A stretch of 64,000 nucleotides of DNA from positions 62,001 through 126,000 of the forward strand of contig NZ_LAHA01000011.1 in the NCBI RefSeq assembly GCF_002608075.1, in the 5' to 3' direction. The notes below the pieces were generated by a model. The model ran no database searches. It was not told the DNA's origin and saw only the letters and a program-made list of their open reading frames with translations. The translations under genes were made by a program, and so were the position numbers. This document shows, one piece after another, positions 53,831 through 63,546 of the stretch (the stretch's first letter is position 1; the number at the start of each line of letters is the position of its first letter). Origin of the DNA: Nostoc linckia z4 (GTDB lineage Bacteria; Cyanobacteriota; Cyanobacteriia; Cyanobacteriales; Nostocaceae).

Positions 53831-55228
53831 CTAAATTGCAAAGGATGGACGATGCCTAATCCAAGGTTTAGCTGCTTCGATTTGTGCTGCTAGGCTGATG
53901 AGTGTGGCTTCTGCTGCCGGTTTGCCAATGAGCTGTACGCTGATGGGTAAACCCTTACTATCAAATCCTACAGGAATGGCGATCGCTGGTTGTCCAGTTG
54001 CGTTGGCAGGTGGACAAGGTGCAACCCATTGAACAATATTTTGGAATGTCTCTTCTGGACTCAAATTAGCCCATTCCCCAACACGGATGGGTGAATGCAA
54101 ATAAACTGGCAATATCAGCACATCCACGCTATCGAAAAACGCCACAATTTGCCGTGCTACTACCTGCATTTGGGCGACTGCTTGTAGATACTCAGCTACG
54201 GAACCAGTGCGGGCAAATAGCCAGCGATTTAATGGCTGCAAAGCTTCCACAGGAAGTCCTGACGCTGCTACCCCAGCTTGCCAAACGATTTGAAATGGTT
54301 CAACTAAACCGCTAAAATCTGGAGATTTTTGTTCCACTTGATGGCCGAGTTCTTCTAATAACTTCACTGTTTCTCGGACACCTTGCTGACAGTTGGTGTC
54401 AGCTTCTCCCAAAGGAATAATGCTAGTGTCAAAAGCTATTCGCAAAGAACTGGGTTTTGTTTGGCTGGCGGTGAAAAAAGATGTTTCAGGATTTGGTAAC
54501 CAGTAAGGATCCCCTGTGACATACCCAGACATCACATCTAAAAGCGCAGCCGCATCAGCTACAGTCCGCGCTATTGGGCCGTTGGTGGCAATTCCAGCGA
54601 GGCGTTCGCCCACGGGTGCCTTACTCACCCTACCCCGTGATGGTTTTAGTCCCACCAAACCACAACAAGCCGCAGGCCCCCGAATGGAACCACCGCCATC
54701 AGAACCTTGGGCTACGGCACATAATCCTGCTGCTACCGCCGCCGCCGCACCACCACTAGAACCGCCAGGGGTGTATTCTAAATTCCACGGATTTCTTGCT
54801 GGGGGAAAACCCGTAGGTTCGCTGTAAGGCAATGAACCTAATTCGGATGTGGCTGTTTTACCGAGAATAATAAAACCAGCCTGTTTAATCTTGGTTACCA
54901 CTACATCATCATAGCTAGCGATATTGTTAATTAATGCCGGATTTCCATAGGTACAAGTAACGCCAGCTACAGCATTCAGGTCTTTAATGGAAATCGGCAC
55001 ACCAAAAAATGGTGGTAGTTCTGAGGTAGTTGTTAGTAATTCTGTTTTAGCTTTGGCATCTTCGATGGCCGTTTGTGCTGTGAGTGTAAAATAACTTCCT
55101 AATTGGGGATTTAACTGTCCAATACGTTCTAAATATATTTCTACCAACTCTAGCGGTGATACTTCCCGGCGACGGATTAATTGGGCTAACTCTAGTGCTG
55201 GGGTAAATGCTAAATCAACTTCATTCAT
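53831..55228 (-). CDS. Amidase (amidase signature family)
   Basis: 465 residues. The Ser-cisSer-Lys triad is visible: K82 (SIKDLNAV), S157 or S158 in GGSSGG, and the nucleophile S181 in GGGSIRGP. The family hydrolyses C-N bonds, as in GatA and indoleacetamide hydrolase. GatB and GatC genes are not adjacent, so this is probably a stand-alone amidase, not GatA. Confidence 0.88.
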   Translation of the reverse strand: MNEVDLAFTPALELAQLIRRREVSPLELVEIYLERIGQLNPQLGSYFTLTAQTAIEDAKAKTELLTTTSELPPFFGVPISIKDLNAVAGVTCTYGNPALINNIASYDDVVVTKIKQAGFIILGKTATSELGSLPYSEPTGFPPARNPWNLEYTPGGSSGGAAAAVAAGLCAVAQGSDGGGSIRGPAACCGLVGLKPSRGRVSKAPVGERLAGIATNGPIARTVADAAALLDVMSGYVTGDPYWLPNPETSFFTASQTKPSSLRIAFDTSIIPLGEADTNCQQGVRETVKLLEELGHQVEQKSPDFSGLVEPFQIVWQAGVAASGLPVEALQPLNRWLFARTGSVAEYLQAVAQMQVVARQIVAFFDSVDVLILPVYLHSPIRVGEWANLSPEETFQNIVQWVAPCPPANATGQPAIAIPVGFDSKGLPISVQLIGKPAAEATLISLAAQIEAAKPWIRHRPSFAI

Positions 55229-55437
55229 AGCTTAGTGAATAGGTAGTTTCGTCTTTATTTTGGGATTTTTAAACTCAAATTGTTACTTTAGTAGGATTTT
55301 GGGGAACTATATATTCAATAGTTCCTGAAATTTGTGATTCATTTAGGATGCTCAGAGGCAATAGAGGTGGTTATGTTCTTACTCCAGCCATTTTAATTGT
55401 TTCGCATATATTTTCGACAAATCCCTAAGGGGTATTT

Positions 55438-56904
55438 ATGGCTAACCTCGAATTACTGGTCAGTGAATTGCCAAAATTGATTCAAAGCTTGAAGCTCACC
55501 ATCGGCGATTCTCATGAAATCATGCAACAAATTATCCTAATTAATAATGCTCAGGAAGAACTCAGGAATATTCAAAAGTTAATTACTCAGGAATTAAAAT
55601 TTGGCAATATCAATAATTCCGCCATCGCCACACTTCCTCGAATTAATACATCAGCCAGTTTATTTGTATCTGATGTTGGATTAATAAATACAGTATTAGC
55701 AGCAAAATTTGGTAATAGGGAAACTAAACTTTCATTAATTGATTTAGAGAAAAAAATCGATGCCTGGATTGAATGGGGTTATTTTTTGCAGGCGTTAGCT
55801 GCTGATATTCTCAGTGATGTTCAATTGGTAAATCAATTCAATTCTGATAGTTACCATATCAGCTTACCTGTTAATTTTCAAGAAATTGCCGAAAAATTAA
55901 AAATCAATTTAATGTTTAATAACCCCAAAAAATTAGAATTTCAACTGCAACAACTCAGTAAGTATCAACATGAATTATTACAGTTAGAACAAAAATTAAA
56001 TTATATTTTTAATACTGTCAAAACTAGTCATAGTTTGCTTACTATTTTATTAGGAATTTCTGCTTTTTGTGGAAAATCTGGATTTACTTTAGAGTGGTTG
56101 GATGATGACCACGAATTAATTATCACAACTGATGGAAAAATCCAAGAACTCACAAATATTTTGAATGATTGTGATATTTTTCAAGAACAGACTGCAAGTT
56201 TAATTATTCACAGTGACTCTTTAAAAAAACAAGCAGAACAAGCTCTAAAAAAAATAGAGCAACAAAGTACTAAAAAAATAATTCATAATAATGAATTAGA
56301 AAAACCCATAAAAATTACCACATCAAAAATATTAAATTCCGCTTTTTTTATAGTCTCAACCATATTATTATTAGGTTTTTGTAGTCGGCAAATGCCAAAT
56401 CAAAACCTTCAATTAGAAAGTCGAAATTTAAATCCAGAAGAAAGAGCGATCGCTAATTTTAAATCTGCTCAAAAACTCGGTTTAGAAGCTGCTTCTCTAG
56501 TCCAAAAACCACCACATTCTTTACAAGTATGGCAACAAGCAGAAACTAAATGGCATCGAGCAATCAAGCTATTAAATAGTATTCCTCCTCAAACGTCAGT
56601 TGCTAATCAAGCCAAAAATAAATTAACTCGTTATCAAGCTAACTATGCCGCTATCAGTAAAATAGTATTAACTGAAAAAACAGCAATCAATAACTTAAAA
56701 TCAGCACAAAAGTTAGCAATAGAAGCTACCTTCTTTGTTCATAATTCGCCTCATTCAGCAATAACTCGCCAGCAAGCAAAAGATAAATGGGAACAAGCTA
56801 TTAATTTATTAGAAGCTATTCCAGAAAATAGCTCTGTTTCTGCACAAGCTAAAGAAACGCTGCCTATTTATAAAACTAACTATGCTGCTATTAGATCTAA
56901 ATAA
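55438..56904 (+). CDS. Single-pass membrane protein with tandem C-terminal repeats, unknown
   Basis: 488 residues from ATG at 55438. About 300 residues of mainly helical cytoplasmic sequence are followed by a hydrophobic helix (ILNSAFFIVSTILLLGFC, about 300-317) and a C-terminal half with two related units of about 75 residues: ERAIANFKSAQKLGLEA...YQANYAAISK and TAINNLKSAQKLAIEA...YKTNYAAIRS. These repeats, predicted helical hairpins, should face the periplasm. No family recognised; no partner genes nearby. Confidence 0.72.
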   Translation: MANLELLVSELPKLIQSLKLTIGDSHEIMQQIILINNAQEELRNIQKLITQELKFGNINNSAIATLPRINTSASLFVSDVGLINTVLAAKFGNRETKLSLIDLEKKIDAWIEWGYFLQALAADILSDVQLVNQFNSDSYHISLPVNFQEIAEKLKINLMFNNPKKLEFQLQQLSKYQHELLQLEQKLNYIFNTVKTSHSLLTILLGISAFCGKSGFTLEWLDDDHELIITTDGKIQELTNILNDCDIFQEQTASLIIHSDSLKKQAEQALKKIEQQSTKKIIHNNELEKPIKITTSKILNSAFFIVSTILLLGFCSRQMPNQNLQLESRNLNPEERAIANFKSAQKLGLEAASLVQKPPHSLQVWQQAETKWHRAIKLLNSIPPQTSVANQAKNKLTRYQANYAAISKIVLTEKTAINNLKSAQKLAIEATFFVHNSPHSAITRQQAKDKWEQAINLLEAIPENSSVSAQAKETLPIYKTNYAAIRSK

Positions 56905-57280
56905 CCCAAAACTAATATATCGCAATCCGATTTAATTAATTCCTGAACTACTCGTACAAACAGGGTTGGGGGAACGGCGAACTCTTGACAGGTAAAAAGT
57001 AATAAAAATGTACTACCCTCCACTCCCCATTACCTACCCCCTTTTTCAACTTGGTTTAAATTTCGATACTCATCAAATTACCGATAATTGGAAATTGATT
57101 ACAGTGATTATACTAAATTTAATATTTTATTTATATTCTTTGAGATTTCCGTAGCGATTGCCCAAATACTTATAAATCAAGCTTTTTTAATTAATTACTT
57201 GTCTTGCTAGTGTCACAGAATACATTAAAAATGATGTTTTGAATACTTTTCTGGTGAAATAAAAACTATATATTTTGCAC

Positions 57281-57491
57281 ATCTAGCACAGTAGGAAACG
57301 CCGAGGGGGAGACTGGGTAAAAGGTACAAGGTAAAAGCTACAAAGTAATCAAGGTAAATTCCCTTCTTCATTTTTGCCCGCTTTCTATCCTTGTGGCGCA
57401 AGCATTTCCCCTGCTCCATCTCGGCGTTTTGATTTTTCCTTCATCCGTTGCAGCAAGCTCACAACAGCTGCGACGGATTTTTGCTTTTTTT
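57281..57491 (+). ncRNA. Candidate structured non-coding RNA
   Basis: Perfect 10-bp closing arms, aaacgccgag (57296-57305) and ctcggcgttt (57420-57429), enclose nested short arms: gggga (57306-57310) with tcccc (57407-57411), and acaagg (57326-57331) with ccttgt (57389-57394), giving an irregular 134-base rod. TGATTTTT follows. A second, stronger terminator-like hairpin lies at 57443-57478. A TATATT at 57269-57274 could be the -10 box. The long irregular rod with bubbles recalls 6S RNA in shape, but no sequence identity is claimed. A decayed mobile element is the alternative. Confidence 0.4.
57443..57491 (+). terminator. Intrinsic terminator
   Basis: atccgttgcagc (57443-57454) pairs with gctgcgacggat (57467-57478), 12 bp with one G-T pair and a 12-base loop, followed by TTTTT and then TTTTTTT. 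No plus-strand gene ends here, which supports a short untranslated transcript upstream. Confidence 0.7.
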
Positions 57492-57781
57492 AGTTTCTGC
57501 CATCTAAATCCCAGAAGAATCTAGGAATTGATGTTTGACTTCACAAGACGCATGAAATCCGCTATCCGTCAGTAAACAAATCTCGCGCTCTAGCTAAACG
57601 CGATATTAAGTTGCAACTTTTGGTTTTTGTAAACCGCTGTTGGTATTTAAGTAAATAACTTTGATTTCATATTTTGTCAAGACGTTTATAACAATTTTTT
57701 ATAAACAGAGAATAAAGGTATCAAAATTTAGGGTATGGGGAGAGGGTGGAGAAAAATAGCTACCTTGTCCCCCTTGTCTAC

Positions 57782-57889
57782 TAGACCTTTTGCAAAAGTG
57801 CTTTTTACACTCTTTGTTGTGGGAAAAGGGAAAATACCAAACCTTTCCCCCTTTCCCTTCCCCTTTTCCTTACTTCTCTTAGAAGTCTA
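57782..57889 (+). repeat. MITE-like dispersed repeat, copy 3
   Basis: Starts tagaccttttgcaaaagtgc and ends ttagaagtcta, as in copy 1; 108 bp. It abuts the 3' end of the ankyrin gene. Confidence 0.65.
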
Positions 57890-57904
57890 CTGTCCCCCTC
57901 GCCC

Positions 57905-59188
57905 TTATTCCTGTGCCCCGGCTTTTTGTAAACTCCGCACTATATTTTGGTAACCATTAAATTCTGCAATCATCAAAGCAGTGTAACCGCCTCGGTTTTT
58001 CAAATTCAAATCTGCCCCGGCTTGGATTAATAACTGCACAATATTTCCATCACCTGCTGAAGCAGCCCACATCAATGCTGTTGCTTTGGCTGAGTCTTGA
58101 AAATTTACATCTGCGCCCTTTGTTAAGAGCATTTTTATTACTTGTGTATGCTGGCGTTCGGTTGCTTTAGTTAAAGCGCTTTTGCCATCATCTGCTGGAA
58201 TATTGGCGTCAGCACCATAGTCTAGCAACACTTTCACCGTTTGGGTGTGTCCTTGTAATGCAGCCAACGTCAAAGGTAATTCACCGAGGTTTTTTCCAGA
58301 AATATCTGCCCCAGAACGTAACAAAGCTTCCACAATATCGCTGTGTCCTTGTAATGCTGCCACTAGCAATGGTGTGTCACCAAGGTGGTTTCTAATTTGG
58401 ACATCTGCACCTTTGTTAAGCAACACTTCCACCACATCAACGTAGCCTTCCACAGCAGCCAGGTGTAAAGCTGTTTCACCATCTCCATCTTGGAGATTAA
58501 TTTCGGCATCTCCATCTAGTAAAGCGGATACGATCGCACTATGTCCCGCAGCCGCCGCCGCCGATAATGCACTTCCACCAGCAGCGTTTTTTGCCTTGAC
58601 ATCAGCCCCCGCCGCCAACAGTGCTTGGACAACCTCTAAATGTCCCAAATCTGCCGCTAACATCAAGGGTGTCTCACCCTCTTCATCTGGGACATTAACA
58701 TCTATACCAGTTTCCAGAATCGCTTTTATAACTTCTACGCGTCCGTGCTTAACTGCCAACTTCAAAGCCGTATCATCATCTTTATCGGTGATATCTACTC
58801 CTGCACCAGCAGCCAACAAAACTCGTACTACATCCACATAACCTTTAACTACTGCTGCCATTAAAGCTGTGCTGCCATCTTCATTGGTGGCGTTCACATC
58901 CGCACCTCTGGATATTAAAAGTTGCACAATGTCAAGTTGTTTGGCGCTAGCTGCCAACATCAAAGCCGTCAAACCATAAAGTTTTCTTTTGAGGTTGATA
59001 TTTGCCCCAGCATCCAGGAGCGATCGCACAATTTCCGTGTAGCCCAAATTAGCAGCAAACATTAACGCCGTAGTGCCTTGGCGATCGCACCCATCTACCA
59101 AAGCACCAGCAGCCAGCAGTCCACGCAGCCCCTTAATATCACCACTTTTAGCAGCCTTTAGCAGCAAAGTATCGTTGTTTTCAATCAT
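57905..59188 (-). CDS. Ankyrin repeat protein
   Basis: 427 residues, built almost entirely of about 12-13 ankyrin units of 33 residues (e.g. DGETALHLAAVEGYVDVVEVLLNKGADV, EGETPLMLAADLGHLEVVQALLAAGADV). No signal peptide or extra domain. The unit regularity suggests one continuous cytoplasmic solenoid for protein-protein binding. Partner unknown; genes beside it give no clue. Confidence 0.9.
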   Translation of the reverse strand: MIENNDTLLLKAAKSGDIKGLRGLLAAGALVDGCDRQGTTALMFAANLGYTEIVRSLLDAGANINLKRKLYGLTALMLAASAKQLDIVQLLISRGADVNATNEDGSTALMAAVVKGYVDVVRVLLAAGAGVDITDKDDDTALKLAVKHGRVEVIKAILETGIDVNVPDEEGETPLMLAADLGHLEVVQALLAAGADVKAKNAAGGSALSAAAAAGHSAIVSALLDGDAEINLQDGDGETALHLAAVEGYVDVVEVLLNKGADVQIRNHLGDTPLLVAALQGHSDIVEALLRSGADISGKNLGELPLTLAALQGHTQTVKVLLDYGADANIPADDGKSALTKATERQHTQVIKMLLTKGADVNFQDSAKATALMWAASAGDGNIVQLLIQAGADLNLKNRGGYTALMIAEFNGYQNIVRSLQKAGAQE

Positions 59189-59287
59189 CGATGAAATCCC
59201 ACACAGGGAAGTTTGATTCGTCTGGCCTCAAAATTTAGTCTGAGATTCTTTATCCACTTTGGCAAGGGGGGATGAGGAAGCTGGTAG

Positions 59288-59376
59288 GCAGGGGAAAAGG
59301 TTAAAGGGAAAAGGGAAAAGGGAAAAGGAATAAATTTAATCTTTCCCCTTACCCCCTTACCCCTTTCCCTTTCCCC
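59288..59376. repeat. Tandem repeats upstream of the ankyrin gene
   Basis: aaagggaaaagggaaaaggg units (59301-59328) and cccccttacccctttccctt units (59342-59373), typical intergenic STRRs. Confidence 0.75.
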
Positions 59377-59451
59377 ATACCCAATGCTCAATGTACAGAA
59401 AATAGAGTTATGCTAATTTTTATGAAGATTTAATACTTGGGCGAGGGCACG

Positions 59452-59922
59452 ATGAGTCTGCAACTTTCTCCGTCGGTTAAATATTGGCTGAACTTCTTTC
59501 ATCCGCTAATTATGTGGGCGCTATTAGCAGTCTCAATTTATGCTGCCTACTTGGGCTTACAAGTACAGCGTACCAGAAATGCTCAAGGCGAAGAAAAGAA
59601 AGAACTAATTAAAGGTAGATATAACGTTAGACATTATCAAATCGGGTCTATACTCCTAGCTTTGATGGTGACAGGTGCAATTGGAGGGATGGCTGTCACT
59701 TACATCAATAATGGCAAGTTATTTGTAGGGCCTCACCTGCTAGCAGGGTTGGGGATGACTGGTCTGATTGCATTTTCAGCGGCTTTGTCTCCCTACATGC
59801 AAAAAGGAGCAAATTGGGCGCGTGCAACTCACATTTTGTTGAATTTCACGCTTTTAGGACTTTTTGCTTGGCAGGCTGTAACTGGAGTACAAATTATCCA
59901 AAGAATTCTTACTAAAGCATAA
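59452..59922 (+). CDS. DUF4079 membrane protein
   Basis: 156 residues from ATG at 59452 (a TTG five codons before is in frame). Four hydrophobic helices (about 14-35, 64-83, 93-113 and 125-146); the spaced histidines (FHPLIMW, RHYQIGS, GPHLLAG, RATHILLN) resemble haem-binding pairs of cytochrome b561-type four-helix proteins, and DUF4079 is distantly of that kind. Redox function is inference. It probably stands alone. Confidence 0.77.
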   Translation: MSLQLSPSVKYWLNFFHPLIMWALLAVSIYAAYLGLQVQRTRNAQGEEKKELIKGRYNVRHYQIGSILLALMVTGAIGGMAVTYINNGKLFVGPHLLAGLGMTGLIAFSAALSPYMQKGANWARATHILLNFTLLGLFAWQAVTGVQIIQRILTKA

Positions 59923-60050
59923 TCATTTGTGATTCGTGATTTGTCATTTGTTATAAACCAATGACAAAAAACGAACAACTGTTAACAAATTGTTTGGATT
60001 TGTTTCACGCACGAGGGGTGAAACAAATCTAAAATCTAAAATCAGTTGAC

Positions 60051-60734
60051 TCACCGCTTTTTCTTGGAATTATTAGGAAAGGGTATTTGCAAAGATCGGT
60101 GAAAATCTTCTTGGACTTTGCGAGTTAAGCGGCGGGAGACTTGGCGAACAATTTGATTGAGTAAGCGATCGCCTGTAGATTGAATTAAAGATTTGGGTAA
60201 TCGCTGAATAAATCTCGGAAAGTGTATGTAAACTACCAAATCCAACTCCCATTCAACTTTGGTCACGTTAGCAATATCAGTACAAATATCACTGACCACG
60301 TTTTCTGTTAATCTAAGAGATGCGCGGTAATCTACGTCATAACCAGGCGGTTGGTAGTCAGGAATCGGAATTGTACGGATGCGGTAAATACCCTCGTCTG
60401 GAGGTAATAGTTCTAAACCAATTTTTGGTTCTACTTCATAACCAAAAGAACCAAAACGACCAATTACCAGAGCATAGCCATTTTCCCCCAACGGTTGCAC
60501 CTTCATGGGTTCAGCACAGCGCGAAAACCACGAACTGTGAGAATTCAGGTACTCAGCAACCTTGACTGCTGGAGCAAACATTTCCATACAGTCTTGATAA
60601 CGACCATGAAATTTTGTGAACGTTTCTAAATTTCCTTGTGTTAATGTCTGGTTTGCTTCTTCTTGGCTGGATGCAACTGGTAAAAGTGCTTCTGTTATTT
60701 CCAAGGATTGATATTCGCCGTCTCTTAAAAGCAT
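60051..60734 (-). CDS. DUF1997 protein
   Basis: 227 residues. Soluble, without signal peptide; the NGYALVIGRFGSFGYEVEPKIGLELLPPDEGIYRIRTI block and VYIHFPRFIQRLPKSLIQSTGDRLLNQIVRQVSRRLTRKVQEDF near the C-terminus match DUF1997, a family shared by cyanobacteria and plants (related to SRPBCC-like lipid-binding folds). Function not established. Confidence 0.8.
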   Translation of the reverse strand: MLLRDGEYQSLEITEALLPVASSQEEANQTLTQGNLETFTKFHGRYQDCMEMFAPAVKVAEYLNSHSSWFSRCAEPMKVQPLGENGYALVIGRFGSFGYEVEPKIGLELLPPDEGIYRIRTIPIPDYQPPGYDVDYRASLRLTENVVSDICTDIANVTKVEWELDLVVYIHFPRFIQRLPKSLIQSTGDRLLNQIVRQVSRRLTRKVQEDFHRSLQIPFPNNSKKKR

Positions 60735-60912
60735 AAATACGTGACTGTATACTTGGGCGTTTGTCTATATTAATAATTCCCTGTTGATTTGCGTCGTTTC
60801 GCACAAGTATCCTATTTTGACAGAAACCTCAAGAATCTGCCATCAGCTCCATAGAATCACTAAAATAAAGAACTGAACAAGCACACAATAGTTTCCCAGG
60901 ATAGCATTTCTC

Positions 60913-61569
60913 ATGAAAGCATTTGTAGCAGGGGCAACGGGTGAAACAGGTCGCCGCATCGTGCAAGAATTGGTAGCGCGGAATATTCCCGTGCGGGCTT
61001 TAGTGAGGGATATAGAAAAAGCAAAGGGTATTGTATCTCCGGAAGCTGAATTGGTGGTAGGCGATGTCTTACAACCAGAAACTCTGACTGCTGCGCTGGG
61101 AGATAGCACAGTTGTGTTGGTTGCGACTGGGGCAAAACCTAGCTTTGACCCCACTGGCCCCTATAAAGTGGATTTTGAAGGTACGAAAAATTTAGTGGAT
61201 GCTGCTAAAGCCAAGGGAATCGAGCATTTTGTCTTAGTTTCTTCTTTGTGTACATCTTTGTTGTTCCATCCACTGAACTTGTTTTGGCTGATTTTGGTGT
61301 GGAAAAAGCAAGCGGAAGAATACATTCAAAAAAGTGGTCTGACTTATACCATTGTGCGTCCTGGCGGATTAAAGAATGAAGATAATACCGACTCCATTGT
61401 GATGCAGGGTGCTGATACGCTGTTTGACGGTAGCATTCCTCGACAAAAAGTCGCTCAAGTTAGCGTCGAGGCGCTGCTGGAACCAGCTGCACGCAATAAA
61501 GTTGTGGAGATTGTAGCGAAACCTGAAGCAGCACCGAAAAGTTTTGCAGAGCTATTTCTACAGTGTTAG
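60913..61569 (+). CDS. NAD(P)-binding atypical SDR protein
   Basis: 218 residues. The glycine motif GATGETGRRI (residues 8-17) and ALVRD (about 31-35) suit NADP, as in the atypical short-chain dehydrogenase group that includes Ycf39-, Tic62- and YwnB-like proteins. A YIQKSGLTYTIVRPGGL block provides the usual C-terminal signature. The classical YxxxK is not evident, so activity may be regulatory. Located divergently from the DUF1997 gene. Confidence 0.82.
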   Translation: MKAFVAGATGETGRRIVQELVARNIPVRALVRDIEKAKGIVSPEAELVVGDVLQPETLTAALGDSTVVLVATGAKPSFDPTGPYKVDFEGTKNLVDAAKAKGIEHFVLVSSLCTSLLFHPLNLFWLILVWKKQAEEYIQKSGLTYTIVRPGGLKNEDNTDSIVMQGADTLFDGSIPRQKVAQVSVEALLEPAARNKVVEIVAKPEAAPKSFAELFLQC

Positions 61570-61722
61570 GTGGAAAGTTGACTGTTGACTGATGATAAGC
61601 GATCGCTCTTTAGTGTGAAGGCGATCGCTCTTTATATTATTCTGGTTAAAAAAAGAATTGCATCATATTATTTTCTAGTCTTTTTTTGAAGAATAATTAA
61701 ATAAGTAGTAGTTGAGGTAGCG
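61570..61722. other. Intergenic spacer with HIP1 pair
   Basis: Two GCGATCGC octamers (61599-61606 and 61621-61628) 22 bases apart. No gene. Confidence 0.5.
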
Positions 61723-62286
61723 ATGTCTGTGCAATTGCTAAGACGGAAATTCACAGTTGAGCAATATCATAAAATGGTTGATTCGGGGATTCTCAAAGAA
61801 GATGACCGAGTGGAATTGGTTCGGGGAGAAATTATTGAAATGTCGCCAATTGGGACAAAACACGCTGCTTGTGTAAATCGACTAGTTAATTTGTTGGTGC
61901 AGCTATTGGGGAAACGCGCTATAGTTGCTGCTCAAAATCCAGTTGTGTTGAACAATAACTCAGAACCTCAGCCAGATGTGGCATTAGTCAAACCCCGTGA
62001 TGATTTCTACGCCACTGCACACCCCCAACCCAAGGATATTTTTTTATTAATTGAAGTGGCTGATTCGACTATTTTGTATGACCGGGAAGCGAAAATTCCT
62101 TTATATGCAGAAGCTAACATTATTGAAGTTTGGTTAGTAGATATTAACGAGGAAATTGTCGAAGTTTATCAACAACCAACAACCGCAGGATATCATCATC
62201 TTCAAAAGTTAGCTAGCGGTCAAACTTTATCAATTCCAAGTTTCTCTGATGTCAGCATTACTGTTGATGAAATCTTTGGCAGATAA
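61723..62286 (+). CDS. Uma2-family (DUF820) putative endonuclease, copy 3
   Basis: 187 residues from ATG at 61723. The motif PQPDVALVKPRDDFY (with PD) is followed by IFLLIEVADSTILYDREAKIPLYAEANIIEVWLVDI, the catalytic core of the short Uma2 form, including the E and K of the PD-(D/E)xK-like site. No linked gene. Confidence 0.88.
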   Translation: MSVQLLRRKFTVEQYHKMVDSGILKEDDRVELVRGEIIEMSPIGTKHAACVNRLVNLLVQLLGKRAIVAAQNPVVLNNNSEPQPDVALVKPRDDFYATAHPQPKDIFLLIEVADSTILYDREAKIPLYAEANIIEVWLVDINEEIVEVYQQPTTAGYHHLQKLASGQTLSIPSFSDVSITVDEIFGR

Positions 62287-62742
62287 AATTACTTCTTTCT
62301 TTATTCCCCTGCCATTCCTTCAAAACGTAAAAAACGCACTTTACCTGAAGAATCCCCAACTACAGAAAACTAGCATGGTAGATGCTGTAACAAATGTCTT
62401 TATCTATCTTTTGTCGCTTTAAATATTCAATCCACTCATCCATAATCCCCGCGTCCCCCGTACCCTTCTCTTCTCTACGAGACGCTACGCGAACGGGAAG
62501 CAAGCTACGCCTAGCGGCGACCACAGGAGAAGTTCAGATGCCTGCGGCAACCCTTTCGGTGTACGGACTTCTCTTTGTGTCCGCGTATCCCCGTGTCAGC
62601 CTCAATCATCCCCTTGTTCAGCAATGGCTTTTTTCTAATGGGTATAACCTTGCAACCATATAGATGCTTGGATATTTAAAGATAGCCGTGTATGGTATAG
62701 AAATGTATAGAATCTTGAAAAGATATAAAATATAGTTCTTAA
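62287..62742. other. Intergenic region with dispersed repeat
   Basis: The stretch 62470-62545 contains tacgagacgctacgcgaacg and related units also seen at 14340-14440. A 90-codon frame over it is not protein-like. The promoter of the GDSL gene should be near 62650-62735. Confidence 0.5.
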
Positions 62743-63459
62743 ATGCAAACTTTTTCAGTATCTTCCTCAATGCAGCTGTCTGTACCACCAAAACACTTGC
62801 AGCCTATGAAGATTGTCGCACTGGGGGACAGCTTAATATATGGATTTGGCGACCCGGAAAAAGGGGGATGGATTGAGCAACTACGGCGATGGTGGATGTT
62901 GCCGGATAGTGCGGGTCACGTTCTCTATAATTTAGGGGTCAGGGGCGATCGCACGCAACAAGTAGCCCAAAGGCTAGAAGTTGAATTTCGCCATCGCGGT
63001 GAGCTACGAAATCGCGTTCCCGATTTGATTATTTTATCAGTAGGGGTCAATGATTCAGCTCGTTTGGCGCGTCCTGATGGACGAAGTTACACAGATTTTG
63101 CTGTATTTGAAAAAGAAATCGCTTCTCTGTTGGATTTAGCACAACAACTGTGTCCTGTGTTGTTTGTCGGCATGGTGCCAGTGGATGAAGCTAAAATGCC
63201 ATTTTTAGATTGCTTTTACTATAATCATAGCGATCAGTACCGCTACAAAGAAGCAACTCGCATTGCTTGTGAGAAACGACAAATTCCCTATTTAGATATT
63301 TTTGATATGTGGATGGAACGCAGTGAAGCTTGGCGACTCAAACGCTTGAGTGATGACGGACTTCATCCCAACACACTAGGTTATCAAGCTTTGTTAGAAG
63401 ATGTCATCAATTGGGATGCTCTTGCAAGTTATCATTCTCTAAGTTTGGTTACCACTTAA
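62743..63459 (+). CDS. GDSL/SGNH-family esterase or lipase
   Basis: 238 residues. Block I is ALGDSLIYGFG (nucleophile serine), block III is GVNDSAR, and block V is DDGLHPNTLG (catalytic Asp and His). No signal peptide; cytoplasmic. Ester substrate unknown. A later ATG (MKIVALGDS) gives a shorter but complete core. It is separated by 87 bases from a small membrane-protein gene downstream. Confidence 0.88.
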   Translation: MQTFSVSSSMQLSVPPKHLQPMKIVALGDSLIYGFGDPEKGGWIEQLRRWWMLPDSAGHVLYNLGVRGDRTQQVAQRLEVEFRHRGELRNRVPDLIILSVGVNDSARLARPDGRSYTDFAVFEKEIASLLDLAQQLCPVLFVGMVPVDEAKMPFLDCFYYNHSDQYRYKEATRIACEKRQIPYLDIFDMWMERSEAWRLKRLSDDGLHPNTLGYQALLEDVINWDALASYHSLSLVTT

Positions 63460-63477
63460 AACCATGCTAATTTTAGA

Positions 63478-63540
63478 TTTTGAATTTTGGATTTTAGCTT
63501 CAATCCAAAATCCAAAATCTAAAATCTAAAATCTAAAATT
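63478..63540. repeat. ctaaaat tandem repeat
   Basis: tccaaaatctaaaatctaaa units directly upstream of the last gene, as at 22181-22218. Confidence 0.75.
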
Positions 63541-63546
63541 ACTCTT

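Larger units (their letters stand above)
56905..57904. other. Gene-free 1-kb interval
   Basis: No supported gene. It contains the inverted-repeat rod and terminator at 57269-57491 and a MITE-like copy at 57782-57889. The remaining 56930-57265 and 57495-57720 are A+T-rich, without visible coding signature. A 64-codon minus-strand frame (57225-57419) lies in the rod and is not called. Confidence 0.5.

Noticed and set aside
57225-57419. 64-codon minus-strand frame
   Set aside because: Falls inside the inverted-repeat rod and has no start context.
62394-62663. 89-codon plus-strand frame
   Set aside because: Covers the gacgctacgcgaacg dispersed repeat; no family or ribosome site.
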